64,000 nt of DNA. Origin: Streptomyces sp. CB01580 (GTDB lineage Bacteria; Actinomycetota; Actinomycetes; Streptomycetales; Streptomycetaceae). Location: the NCBI RefSeq assembly GCF_001905795.1, contig NZ_LIXJ01000008.1:97229-161228 (forward strand), written 5' to 3'. The translations under genes were made by a program, and so were the position numbers. Below are positions 28,156 to 36,263 of the stretch, piece after piece. The notes under the pieces were generated by a model. That model worked only from the letters and a program-made list of their open reading frames with translations, was not told the DNA's origin and searched no databases. Every line of letters starts with the position of its first letter. Positions within the stretch are counted from its first letter, which is position 1.

Positions 28156-28567
28156 CGGTCCGGTCGGCCTTCGATCGATTCGAAAGACGAACGGAATGCC
28201 CGTGCCGCAGATGGGCTTAGGCCGCGCACGCCGCTTTCGGGCGACCGCGCCGCGGTGGGGGCGATCATGATCAATTCCGGTGAAGCCGCTATCGACGTGG
28301 TTGCTGCGGCTGTGTCACCCACGAGGCCCAGGTCGGTCCGCATGCAGAGCGGTACTTCCCGCAGGTGTATCCGGGCAAGGTTGTCGCGCCGATACGCATG
28401 GTGCGGCAGTGGCTCAAGTTGCGGATGTGTCAAGGGCGTTGGCGGCGCGTCGTCGAAGGAATCGACGCTGGTGCGGAATTGCTCGCGCCGGGGCCGGAAC
28501 GTGCGAGGGACACGTATCCGCGAGGTCTCAACTCGGGAAAGACTGCTGCTCAACCTTGCATTCGATC

Positions 28568-28600
28568 TTGCTCAGTTGGGCGCGAGTGGACTATACCTGT
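28568..28600 (+). promoter_or_regulatory. ngc operon promoter with overlapping DasR (dre) site
   Basis: TTGCTC (28568-28573) and TATACC (28592-28597) are 18 bases apart, a reasonable vegetative promoter. Overlapping the -10, bases 28585-28600 read AGTGGACTATACCTGT, which matches 13 of 16 positions of the DasR consensus AGTGGTCTAGACCAST. DasR is the GlcNAc-responsive GntR repressor of Streptomyces chitin and aminosugar genes, so bound DasR would block this promoter. Confidence 0.6.
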
Positions 28601-28839
28601 CGGCGTCCGCGCAGCCGTTTCACGGTGACGCGGGCAAGGGGGCCAGGGGTGGGTCCGCGGGGCACGAAGGTGTCGGCGTCGGCCGTTCTTTCCCGAACTC
28701 CCATTGCACGTGGCTAGCCTGAAACACCAGCACCACCCAAGCGCAACTGACCGCGGTGGCGGGGCCCTTCGCCTGAGGCGAATATCGACGGGCGACCGGT
28801 ACACACCGCCTGAGTCCTGGAGAAGGCGAGGACTTGAGC

Positions 28840-30285
28840 ATGGGATCCACCTCCGCCCACAAGAATGAGGGCCTCGGCCGTCGCGATGTGATCAAGCGAT
28901 CCGCCGCACTCGGTCTGCTCACCGTGCCGACGATGAGCTTCCTGGCGTCGTGCGCGAGCGGCGGCGACGGCGGCGACGAGAAGGTCGAGAAGGGCAAGGT
29001 CACCAAGGAGAACCCGCTCGGCGTCAACGAGACGGCCCCGCTCGAAGTCGTCATCTTCAACGGCGGATTCGGTGAGCAGTACGCCATCGACGCGGAGAAG
29101 AGGTACAACGAGGCCTTCCCGAAGGCCCCGAAGGTCAAGCACGTCGCGACGCAGAAGATCCAGTCGCAGCTGCAGCCCCGGTTCAACGGCGGCACCCCGC
29201 CGGACCTGATCGACAACTCGGGTGCCGAGCAGATGGACATGGGCATCCTGGCCGGCAAGAAGCAGCTCACGGACCTGACGACGCTCATGGACGCCCCGTC
29301 CTACGACGACCCGGCCAAGAAGGTCCGCGACACCCTGCGCCCCGGCGTCCTGGAGATGGGCCAGCTGGAGGGCGACCCGGTCTGGATCATGTACTACGCG
29401 TACACCGTGTACGGCGTCTGGTACTCGCAGACCGCGCTCGACAAGCTCGACGCGAAGTACCCGCAGACCTGGGACGAGATGCTCGCCCTGTGCGCGAAGG
29501 CGAAGAAGCAGGACATCGCCGGCTGGACGTACCCGGGCAAGTACCCCTACTACCTGGCGTACTCGCTCTACCCGTTCATCGCCAAGATCGGCGGCCGCGA
29601 GGTCCTCGACCGGATGGACAACCTGGAGCCGAACGCCTGGAAGGACCCCGCGGTCAAGACGGCGTTCGAGGCGTACTACGAGCTGTACCGGAAGGGGTAC
29701 ATCCTCCAGGGCACCCCCGGGCTGACCCACATCCAGTCGCAGACCGAATGGACCAAGGGCAAGGCCCTGTTCATCCCGAACGGTTCGTGGGTGGAGAACG
29801 AGGCGGCGCCGACGACGCCCGACGACTTCAAGATGATGGTGTCGGCACCGTCCGGCCTGGACGCCTCCGACAAGATGCCGTTCGGCACCATCTGGGCCTC
29901 CGGCGGCGAGCCCTTCATCGTCCCGGCCAAGGGGAAGAACCCCGAGGGCGCCATGGAGCAGCTGCGCATCATGCTCTCCGAGGAGTCCTCGAAGAACTTC
30001 ACCAAGCAGGTCAAGTCGCTCACGTCCTTCAACGGCGGCACCGACGGCCTGACCCTGTCGACCGCCCTGCAGTCGGGTGTCGACGCGCTCAAGCTGGCCG
30101 GCGACAACGTGCTGAACCCGCGTCTCGAGGGCTGGTACTCGAAGTTCCAGAAGGAGCAGGTCGGCATCGCCGGTCTCGGCGAGATGCTGGCGGGCCGCGC
30201 GACTCCGGCCGAGACCATCAAGAAGATCCAGGCCTTCGCCGACGCGACGGCCAAGGACCAGTCCATCAAGCACTACAAGCACTAG
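28840..30285 (+). CDS. ngcE: Chito-oligosaccharide/aminosugar ABC transporter binding lipoprotein (NgcE-like)
   Basis: About 481 residues. The N-terminus has a twin-arginine motif (GRRDVIKRSAALGLL) followed by a hydrophobic segment and a lipobox FLASC, so it is probably exported by Tat and lipid-anchored. The rest is a family-1 extracellular solute-binding protein (KIQSQLQPRFNGGTPPDLID and a WIMYYAYTVYGVWYS region). From memory it corresponds to S. coelicolor NgcE (SCO6005), linked to uptake of N,N'-diacetylchitobiose. The ATG at 28840 is used; a TTG at 28834 is in frame. Two permease genes follow; the ATPase is probably the shared MsiK encoded elsewhere. Confidence 0.88.
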   Translation: MGSTSAHKNEGLGRRDVIKRSAALGLLTVPTMSFLASCASGGDGGDEKVEKGKVTKENPLGVNETAPLEVVIFNGGFGEQYAIDAEKRYNEAFPKAPKVKHVATQKIQSQLQPRFNGGTPPDLIDNSGAEQMDMGILAGKKQLTDLTTLMDAPSYDDPAKKVRDTLRPGVLEMGQLEGDPVWIMYYAYTVYGVWYSQTALDKLDAKYPQTWDEMLALCAKAKKQDIAGWTYPGKYPYYLAYSLYPFIAKIGGREVLDRMDNLEPNAWKDPAVKTAFEAYYELYRKGYILQGTPGLTHIQSQTEWTKGKALFIPNGSWVENEAAPTTPDDFKMMVSAPSGLDASDKMPFGTIWASGGEPFIVPAKGKNPEGAMEQLRIMLSEESSKNFTKQVKSLTSFNGGTDGLTLSTALQSGVDALKLAGDNVLNPRLEGWYSKFQKEQVGIAGLGEMLAGRATPAETIKKIQAFADATAKDQSIKHYKH

Positions 30286-30338
30286 TGAGCAACCGTCACC
30301 AGCGGCGGCACCCGCGGAAAGATCGGGGTCGGTAAACG

Positions 30339-31262
30339 ATGCAGCATGGCAAGTACCGTTTCATCGTGGGATTCCTGCTGGTCCCACTGGCGCTCTACGC
30401 GGTCTTCGTGATCTGGCCGTTCGTCCAGTCCATCTACTACTCGTTCACGGACTGGACCGGCCTGAGCCCCGACTTCGAGATGGTCGGGTTCGCCAATTAC
30501 ACGAAGATGCTCAAGGACGACATCTTCTGGAAGTCCTTGCAGCACAGCGTGCTGCTCGTGCTCCTGCTGCCGCTGGTGACGCTGGGCCTGGCGCTGTTCT
30601 TCGCCTTCATGCTCAACGTGGGGGGCCGGCGGCGCAAGAACGCCACGATCTCCGGCGTGCGCGGATCGGGCTTCTACAAGATCGCCTACTTCTTCCCGCA
30701 GGTGCTCTCGATCGTCATCGTCGCCCTGCTGTTCCAGTTCGCGTTCAACCCTCGCAGCGGCATGATCAACGGGACGCTGAAGACACTCGGTCTGGACTCC
30801 GTCCAGCCGGAGTGGCTCGGCGACCCGAATCTGGCGCTCATCTGCGTCATGACGGTCCTGGTCTGGTCCACGGTCGGGTTCTTCGTCGTCCTCTTCTCCG
30901 CCGGCATGGCGTCCATCCCCAGGGACTTCTACGAGGCGGCGCTCCTCGACGGGGCCAGTCGCATCACCACGTTCTTCCGGATCACGCTCCCGCTGCTCTG
31001 GGACACGGTGCAGTCGGGCTGGGTCTACATGGGGATCCTGGCCCTCGGCGTGGAGGCGTTCACCGCCGTGCAGGTCATGACCGTGGGCCCCGGCGGTCCC
31101 GACTACTCGACCACGGTCCTGCCGCTGTACGTGTACCAGACGGCCTTCCGCGACGGGCAGGCCGGATACGCGACGACGATCGGTGTCGGGCTGCTCGTCG
31201 TCACCATGGCCTTCGCCGCCATCGTGATGCGTCTGGGCCGGCGCGAGCGGCTGGAGTTCTGA
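30339..31262 (+). CDS. ngcF: ABC sugar transporter permease 1 (NgcF-like)
   Basis: 307 residues with about six membrane segments. The EAA loop that contacts the ATPase is EAALLDGASRITTFFRITLP near residue 200. It resembles MalF-type permeases and pairs with the next gene. It follows the binding-protein gene by 53 bases on the same operon. Imports an aminosugar oligosaccharide, probably chitobiose or GlcNAc, by inference from the family and the DasR-like site. Confidence 0.9.
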   Translation: MQHGKYRFIVGFLLVPLALYAVFVIWPFVQSIYYSFTDWTGLSPDFEMVGFANYTKMLKDDIFWKSLQHSVLLVLLLPLVTLGLALFFAFMLNVGGRRRKNATISGVRGSGFYKIAYFFPQVLSIVIVALLFQFAFNPRSGMINGTLKTLGLDSVQPEWLGDPNLALICVMTVLVWSTVGFFVVLFSAGMASIPRDFYEAALLDGASRITTFFRITLPLLWDTVQSGWVYMGILALGVEAFTAVQVMTVGPGGPDYSTTVLPLYVYQTAFRDGQAGYATTIGVGLLVVTMAFAAIVMRLGRRERLEF

Positions 31263-31341
31263 TGCGGCGATCAACGGGAATCCCCGGCAGGCACCACAGG
31301 TCGGCCACCGTGTCCGGCTCGACAGTACGAGGTGAGTACGC

Positions 31342-32259
31342 GTGAAGACCACTGACACCCCGCCCGCGGCCCCGGCGCGGCGACCGGCCCCCGTGACCCG
31401 GGCGACGGCGCCCGCGGCCAAGGAGAAGAGCAGCGAGGGCCAGGTCCTCAACGTCTTCTCGCACGGCGTGCTGATCATCTGGGCGATCCTGGTCGTCATG
31501 CCGCTGCTCTGGGCGGTGATGGCGTCGTTCAAGACGGACGACTCGATCCTGTCGACCCCGTGGGAACTGCCCGACAAGCTGCACTTCGAGAACTGGTCGC
31601 GCGCCTGGAGCCAGGCGCACATGAGCGACTACTTCTTCAACACCGTCGTGGTGGTGGGCTGTTCGCTCGTCGGGACCCTGCTCCTCGGCTCCATGGCGGC
31701 GTACGTCCTGGCCCGGTTCGACTTCCCCGGCAACCGCTTCGTCTACTTCCTGTTCATCGGCGGGATGAGCTTCCCGATCATCCTGGCGCTGGTGCCGCTG
31801 TTCTTCGTCATGAACAACATGGCCCTGCTGGACACGCGGCACGGACTGATCCTGGTCTACATCGCGTACTCGCTGCCGTTCACGGTCTTCTTCCTCACCT
31901 CGTTCTTCCGGACGCTGCCGACCTCGGTGGCGGAGGCGGCGATGCTCGACGGAGCCTCGCACACCCGGACCTTCTTCCAGGTGATGCTGCCGATGGCGAA
32001 GCCCGGCCTGATCAGCGTCGGGATCTTCAACTTCCTCGGACAGTGGAACCAGTACATGCTGCCGACGGTGCTGAACACCGACCCGAACCAGCGGGTGCTC
32101 TCCCAGGGGCTGGTCGAACTGGCCAACAGCCAGGGGTACAAGGGCGACTGGTCCGGCCTGTTCGCCGGTCTGGTGATGGCGATGCTGCCCGTCCTCGGGG
32201 CGTACATCGTCTTCCAGCGCCAGGTCGTGGCGGGGCTCACGGCAGGGGCGGTGAAGTAG
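31342..32259 (+). CDS. ngcG: ABC sugar transporter permease 2 (NgcG-like)
   Basis: 305 residues, MalG-type. A Pro/Ala-rich cytoplasmic N-terminus precedes six membrane segments; the EAA motif is EAAMLDGASHTRTFFQVMLP. The GTG start at 31342 is preceded by GAGGTGAG. It completes the membrane channel with the previous permease. No ATPase gene follows, consistent with use of the multi-sugar ATPase MsiK. A perfect hairpin ends the operon about 32 bases later. Confidence 0.9.
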   Translation: MKTTDTPPAAPARRPAPVTRATAPAAKEKSSEGQVLNVFSHGVLIIWAILVVMPLLWAVMASFKTDDSILSTPWELPDKLHFENWSRAWSQAHMSDYFFNTVVVVGCSLVGTLLLGSMAAYVLARFDFPGNRFVYFLFIGGMSFPIILALVPLFFVMNNMALLDTRHGLILVYIAYSLPFTVFFLTSFFRTLPTSVAEAAMLDGASHTRTFFQVMLPMAKPGLISVGIFNFLGQWNQYMLPTVLNTDPNQRVLSQGLVELANSQGYKGDWSGLFAGLVMAMLPVLGAYIVFQRQVVAGLTAGAVK

Positions 32260-32290
32260 CGCCGCGCCCCACCCCGCCGTCCCTCTCCGA

Positions 32291-32323
32291 AACCGCCCGT
32301 CGGCCCCGTGCCGACGGGCGGTT
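32291..32323 (+). terminator. Terminator of the ngc-type operon
   Basis: A perfect 14-bp GC-rich stem (32291-32304 with 32310-32323) and a 5-base loop, shortly after the second permease stop. Confidence 0.75.
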
Positions 32324-32519
32324 CCGCGTGCGCAGGCCCCCTTCTCCGGGGCCGGGCAGGGGGAGGCGGTGGCACGTGCCCGCGCGGATCCCCGGCGGGC
32401 ACGCCGTTCGGACGGCGGGTGCTTTCGGGTGGGCTCGGAGGCTCAAGGTCTTGACGGGGAGTGCCGCAAAACGCTCAGCTTGGAGTTCACATCTTGGAGA
32501 GAACACTAGGAGTGAGTCG

Positions 32520-33719
32520 ATGGAGACTCCGGGGTCGCAGACATCCCTGCATCGCGCCAACCTGGAGCGGGTCGTGCGTGCGGTACGCATGGCCGGCTCG
32601 CTCACCCAGGCGGAGATCGCACGGAGCACCGGCCTTTCGGCGGCCACCGTCTCCAATATCGTTCGTGAACTGAAGGAAGGCGGCACGGTCGAGGTGACCC
32701 CCACCTCGGCGGGCGGCCGCCGGGCCCGCAGCGTCTCGCTCAGCGGCGACGCGGGCATCGTGGTGGGTGTCGACTTCGGCCATACGCATCTGCGGGTGGC
32801 GGTGGGCAACCTCGCCCATCAGGTGATCGCGGAGGAGGCCGAGCCGCTGGACGTCGACGCCTCGTCCGAGGAGGGGTTCGGACGCGCCCAGCGGCTGGTC
32901 GAGCGGCTGATCGGGGCGACCGGGATCGGCCAGGACAAGGTGATCGGGGTGGGGCTCGGCGTGCCCGGCCCGATCGACGTCGAGTCCGGAACGCTGGGCT
33001 CCACGTCGATCCTGCCGGGCTGGAAGGGCATCAATCCCCGTGAGGAACTGGCGGGGCGCCTCGGCGTGCCCGTGCACGTCGACAACGACGCCAACCTCGG
33101 GGCGCTCGGGGAGCTGGTCTGGGGGAGCGGCCGGGGGGTGAGGGACCTCGCGTACATCAAGGTCGCCGACGGCGTCGGGGCGGGCCTGGTGATAGACGGC
33201 CGCATCTACCGCGGGCCGGGCGGCACGGCCGGCGAGATCGGGCACATCACGCTCGACGAGTCGGGGCCGGTGTGCCGCTGCGGCAACCGGGGCTGCCTGG
33301 AGACGTTCACGGCGGCACGCTACGTCCTGCCGCTGCTCCGGCCCGGCCACGGGCCCGACCTCACCATGGAAGGGATGGTCGGGCTGGCCCAGGAGGGGGA
33401 CCCGGGCTGCCGCCGGGTGGTCGCCGACATCGGACGCCACATCGGCAGCGGGGTGGCCAATCTCTGCAACCTGCTCAACCCCAGCCGGGTGGTGCTCGGC
33501 GGGCCCCTCGCCGAGGCGGGCGAACTGGTGCTCGCACCGATCCGCGACTCGGTCTCCCGTTACGCCATCCCCAGCGCCGCCAGACAGCTCTCGGTGCTGC
33601 CCGGGGCGCTCGGGGGACGGGCCGAGGTGCTGGGCGCGCTCGCCCTGGTACTCAGCGAGATGGGGGATTCCACCCTTTTGGAAAGCGCCTTGCCGACAAA
33701 GGGCCCTGCCTTCACTTAG
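32520..33719 (+). CDS. rok7B7: ROK-family transcriptional regulator (Rok7B7-like)
   Basis: 399 residues. A winged helix-turn-helix (AEIARSTGLSAATVSNIVRE) occupies the first ~80 residues, then a ROK sugar-kinase-like domain: DFGHTHLRVAVGN, the VDNDANLGALGE loop, and the structural zinc motif CRCGNRGCLE. In S. coelicolor the gene between this sugar ABC operon and xylFGH is rok7B7 (SCO6008), reported to influence xylose transport, carbon catabolite repression and antibiotic production. The ATG at 32520 follows AGGAG. It probably regulates the downstream xylFGH genes. It could respond to a sugar; kinase activity is not expected from this subgroup. Confidence 0.9.
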   Translation: METPGSQTSLHRANLERVVRAVRMAGSLTQAEIARSTGLSAATVSNIVRELKEGGTVEVTPTSAGGRRARSVSLSGDAGIVVGVDFGHTHLRVAVGNLAHQVIAEEAEPLDVDASSEEGFGRAQRLVERLIGATGIGQDKVIGVGLGVPGPIDVESGTLGSTSILPGWKGINPREELAGRLGVPVHVDNDANLGALGELVWGSGRGVRDLAYIKVADGVGAGLVIDGRIYRGPGGTAGEIGHITLDESGPVCRCGNRGCLETFTAARYVLPLLRPGHGPDLTMEGMVGLAQEGDPGCRRVVADIGRHIGSGVANLCNLLNPSRVVLGGPLAEAGELVLAPIRDSVSRYAIPSAARQLSVLPGALGGRAEVLGALALVLSEMGDSTLLESALPTKGPAFT

Positions 33720-33840
33720 AGAATGAATGGCACCGTTGTCATCTTGTTAATGATTTACTCCTTGACGCCCACTGCAAGGCCGAGTTGACTGCCTGCCACC
33801 TCGGCCGCGGTGCCGCGGCCTCGTCAGGGAGGCAATCCGT

Positions 33841-34938
33841 ATGAACGCAACGACACGTCGCATCGTCATAGGAACGGCCGCACTCTCCATGGCCGTCTCC
33901 CTCGCCGCCTGCGGCAAGGCCGGCGGTGACGACACGGCCGGCGGCGGAGGTGACGGCAGGACCATCGGTCTGCTGCTGCCGGAGAACAAGACCACCCGGT
34001 ACGAGACCTTCGACCGCCCTCTCATCGAGGCGAAGGTCGGGCAGTTGTGCGGCGACTGCAAGGTCAAGTACAGCAACGCGGCCCAGCAGAGCGACACCCA
34101 GAAGAAGCAGTTCGACGCCCTCGTCACGCAGGGGGTGAAGGTCATCATCCTGGACTCCGTCGACTACAAGGCCACCAAGTCCTGGGTGCGGCAGGCGGAG
34201 AAGAAGGGCGTCGAGGTCGTCGCGTACGACCGCCTCGCCGAAGGCCCGATCTCCGCGTACGTGTCGTACGACAACGAGAAGATCGGCCGCCTCCAGGGCG
34301 AGGCGCTGGTCAAGGCGCTCGGTGCCAAGGCCGCGGAGAGCGACGTCGTCATGATCAACGGCTCGCCGACCGACCCGAACGCCCCGTTCTTCAAGAAGGG
34401 CGCGCACAGCGTCCTGGACACCCGGGTCAAGAAGATCGTCTACGAGCAGGACATCCCGGACTGGTCCCCGGACGAGGCCAACAAGAAGATGGGTGCGGCC
34501 ATCGACTCCCTGGGCAGGAGCGGTTTCCAGGGCGTCTACTCCGCCAACGACAGCATGGCCGGCGGCATCATCACAGCGCTGGACAAGCGCGGCATCAAGG
34601 TCCCGGTCGGCGGCCAGGACTCCGAACTCGCCGGTCTCCAGCGCATCATCAAGGGCGACCAGGCATTCACGATCTACAAGCAGATCAAGCCGGAGGCGGA
34701 GACCGCCGCCGAGATCGCGGTCAGGCTCCTCAAGGGCAAGAAGTTCGACGACCTGACCCCCACTCAGGTCGACAGTCTGTCCGGGGAGTTCAAGGGCATC
34801 CCGGCCCGGTTGTACGACGCGCAGGTCGTGACCGAGGAGAACGTCGCGAGCACGATCATCGCCGACCAGGTGTACAAGGCCGCGGAGATCTGCACGCCCG
34901 AGTACAAGGCGGCCTGCGAGGCGGCGGGAATCAAGTAG
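33841..34938 (+). CDS. xylF: Xylose-type ABC transporter binding lipoprotein (XylF)
   Basis: 365 residues. A signal peptide with lipobox SLAAC near residues 19-23 gives a lipid-anchored extracellular protein. The rest is a periplasmic-binding-protein type-I (ribose/xylose) fold: TIGLLLPENKTTRYE, then VIILDSVDYK, VVAYDRL and GVYSANDSMAGGI. Followed by single ATPase and permease genes, it matches xylF (SCO6009). Binds D-xylose or a related pentose. The AT-rich stretch before it (about 33720-33790) probably contains its promoter. The MITE-like element and a 16-bp repeat lie between it and xylG, so the operon has been interrupted. Confidence 0.9.
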   Translation: MNATTRRIVIGTAALSMAVSLAACGKAGGDDTAGGGGDGRTIGLLLPENKTTRYETFDRPLIEAKVGQLCGDCKVKYSNAAQQSDTQKKQFDALVTQGVKVIILDSVDYKATKSWVRQAEKKGVEVVAYDRLAEGPISAYVSYDNEKIGRLQGEALVKALGAKAAESDVVMINGSPTDPNAPFFKKGAHSVLDTRVKKIVYEQDIPDWSPDEANKKMGAAIDSLGRSGFQGVYSANDSMAGGIITALDKRGIKVPVGGQDSELAGLQRIIKGDQAFTIYKQIKPEAETAAEIAVRLLKGKKFDDLTPTQVDSLSGEFKGIPARLYDAQVVTEENVASTIIADQVYKAAEICTPEYKAACEAAGIK

Positions 34939-34994
34939 GGCGCAGCGCTCCTGTCGGCCCGTGCCATGAGCCGGCTCGGCATCCGTGCCGCTCC

Positions 34995-35090
34995 GCACCC
35001 GGTCCCGTCCGTACCCGGTTCCGTCCGCACCCGGTCCCGTCCGCACCCGGTCCCGTCCGTACCCGGTCCCGTCCGTACCTGGTTCCGGCC
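34995..35090. repeat. 16-bp tandem repeat, six copies
   Basis: Six head-to-tail near-identical 16-base units of the form GYACCCGGTYCCGTCC, with scattered substitutions in the last. It lies in the xylF-xylG intergenic region, before the MITE-like element. It has no inverted symmetry, so it is not a terminator; copy number likely varies between strains. Confidence 0.9.
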
Positions 35091-35190
35091 CGTCCGTGGT
35101 GACGCTTCCGTACCCGGCCGGTGCCGCGTCCCGAGCCGGTCCGGCGGCCCGGGCGGTTCCCCGGTCCGGGCCGCGGCCATGGGCCTCTCA

Positions 35191-35353
35191 GAGCCTGTCG
35201 GGCGACCTCTGACCGGGCGGCCACGCCCTGGCACGCACGCTTCCGGCGTTGCCGCAATGCCCTCGTAGCTCCACTACGCGGACATCCCGGCGCCTTGGAA
35301 TCGCACGCACCATGCCGCGTCCGCTCTCCGATCGAAGGTCACCCGACAGGCTC
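35191..35353. mobile_element. MITE-like element, copy A (between xylF and xylG)
   Basis: 163 bp with imperfect terminal inverted repeats: left end GAGCCTGTCGGGCGACCT, right end AGGTCACCCGACAGGCTC. A TCA on each side may be a 3-bp target duplication. No transposase ORF. Reverse-complemented, its body matches copies B and C for most of their length. It probably separates transcription of xylF from xylGH, or was tolerated in the leader of xylG. The parent insertion sequence is not in the window; an IS5-like source is a guess. Confidence 0.8.
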
Positions 35354-35477
35354 TCAGCCGTCCGGCGCCCGCTCCGTCAACGCCCCGCAAGCAGGGGCGG
35401 GCGCCGGACCTCCCCCCACGCACACCCGTGCTCGGCACACCATTCCCGCCGGTCAGGCGGTGAAGGAGATGATTCAC

Positions 35478-36263
35478 GTGTCCGCTCCGCCCGTGCTGGC
35501 GTTGCGCGGAATCTCCAAGCGGTTCGGCGCCGTCCAGGCGCTCACCGACGTGGACCTGGAGATCCGCTCCGGTGAGGTCGTCGCCCTGGTCGGCGACAAC
35601 GGCGCCGGCAAGTCGACCCTCGTCAAGACCGTCTCGGGCGTCCACCCGATCGACGAAGGCGTCATCGAATGGGAGGGCGCACCGGTCCGGGTGAACCGGC
35701 CGAACGACGCCCAGGCCCTCGGGGTCGCCACCGTCTACCAGGACCTGGCGCTCTGCGACAACCTCGACGTCGTCGCCAACCTCTTCCTCGGCAGCGAACT
35801 GCGCAAGGCGTCCGTCCTCGACGAGATCGCGATGGAGAAGCGCGCCCGGGAACTGTTGGACACCCTCTCCATCCGCATCCCGAGCGTCCGGACGCCCGTC
35901 GCCGCGCTCTCCGGCGGTCAGCGCCAAGTCGTCGCCATCGCACGCGCGTTGATCGGCGACCCCAAGATCGTCACTCTGGACGAGCCGACCGCGGCCCTCG
36001 GCGTCGAGCAGACCGCCCAGGTGCTCGACCTGGTCGAGCGGCTGCGCGAGCGCGGCCACGGTGTCCTCCTCATCAGCCACAACATGGCCGACGTACGGGC
36101 CGTGGCGGACCGGGTCGCGGTGCTCCGGCTCGGCCGCAACAACGGATTCTTCGACGTGGCGGGCACCACCCATGAAGAGATCATCGCCGCCATCACCGGC
36201 GCCACCGACAACGCCGTCACACGCCGCCGGGCCCGCAGGGCCACGAAGGAGGACGTGAAGTGA
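35478..36263 (+). CDS. xylG: Sugar ABC transporter ATP-binding protein (XylG)
   Basis: 261 residues, a single nucleotide-binding domain rather than the tandem ~500-residue form of enterobacterial XylG. Walker A is GDNGAGKST, the signature is LSGGQRQVV, Walker B is KIVTLDEPTAAL, and the switch histidine is in LLISHNM. It energises xylose uptake with XylF and XylH. The GTG at 35478 is preferred because GAAGGAG ends 9 bases before it; an ATG at 35469 would be too close. The stop overlaps the xylH start (GTGA). Confidence 0.93.
   Translation: MSAPPVLALRGISKRFGAVQALTDVDLEIRSGEVVALVGDNGAGKSTLVKTVSGVHPIDEGVIEWEGAPVRVNRPNDAQALGVATVYQDLALCDNLDVVANLFLGSELRKASVLDEIAMEKRARELLDTLSIRIPSVRTPVAALSGGQRQVVAIARALIGDPKIVTLDEPTAALGVEQTAQVLDLVERLRERGHGVLLISHNMADVRAVADRVAVLRLGRNNGFFDVAGTTHEEIIAAITGATDNAVTRRRARRATKEDVK

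Larger units (their letters stand above)
27490..28839. other. Long intergenic region before the ngc-type operon
   Basis: About 1.35 kb without a confident intact gene. It contains a possible frameshifted gene on the minus strand (27700-28155, listed separately), an AT-richer stretch 28130-28740 with weakly coding-like readings in several frames, and near its right end the promoter and DasR-type site for the ABC transporter operon. No RNA gene was recognised. Confidence 0.6.

Noticed and set aside
28365..28628. Plus-strand ORF reading MYPGKVVAPIRMVRQWLKLR before the ngc operon
   Set aside because: Codon use is not Streptomyces-like, no ribosome-binding site, and it covers the promoter/dre site; could at most be an old remnant.
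35191..35353. Copy A as a structured regulatory RNA or terminator of xylF
   Set aside because: The same sequence recurs at 53.1 and 55.8 kb in unrelated contexts with inverted terminal repeats, so a mobile element is the simpler reading.
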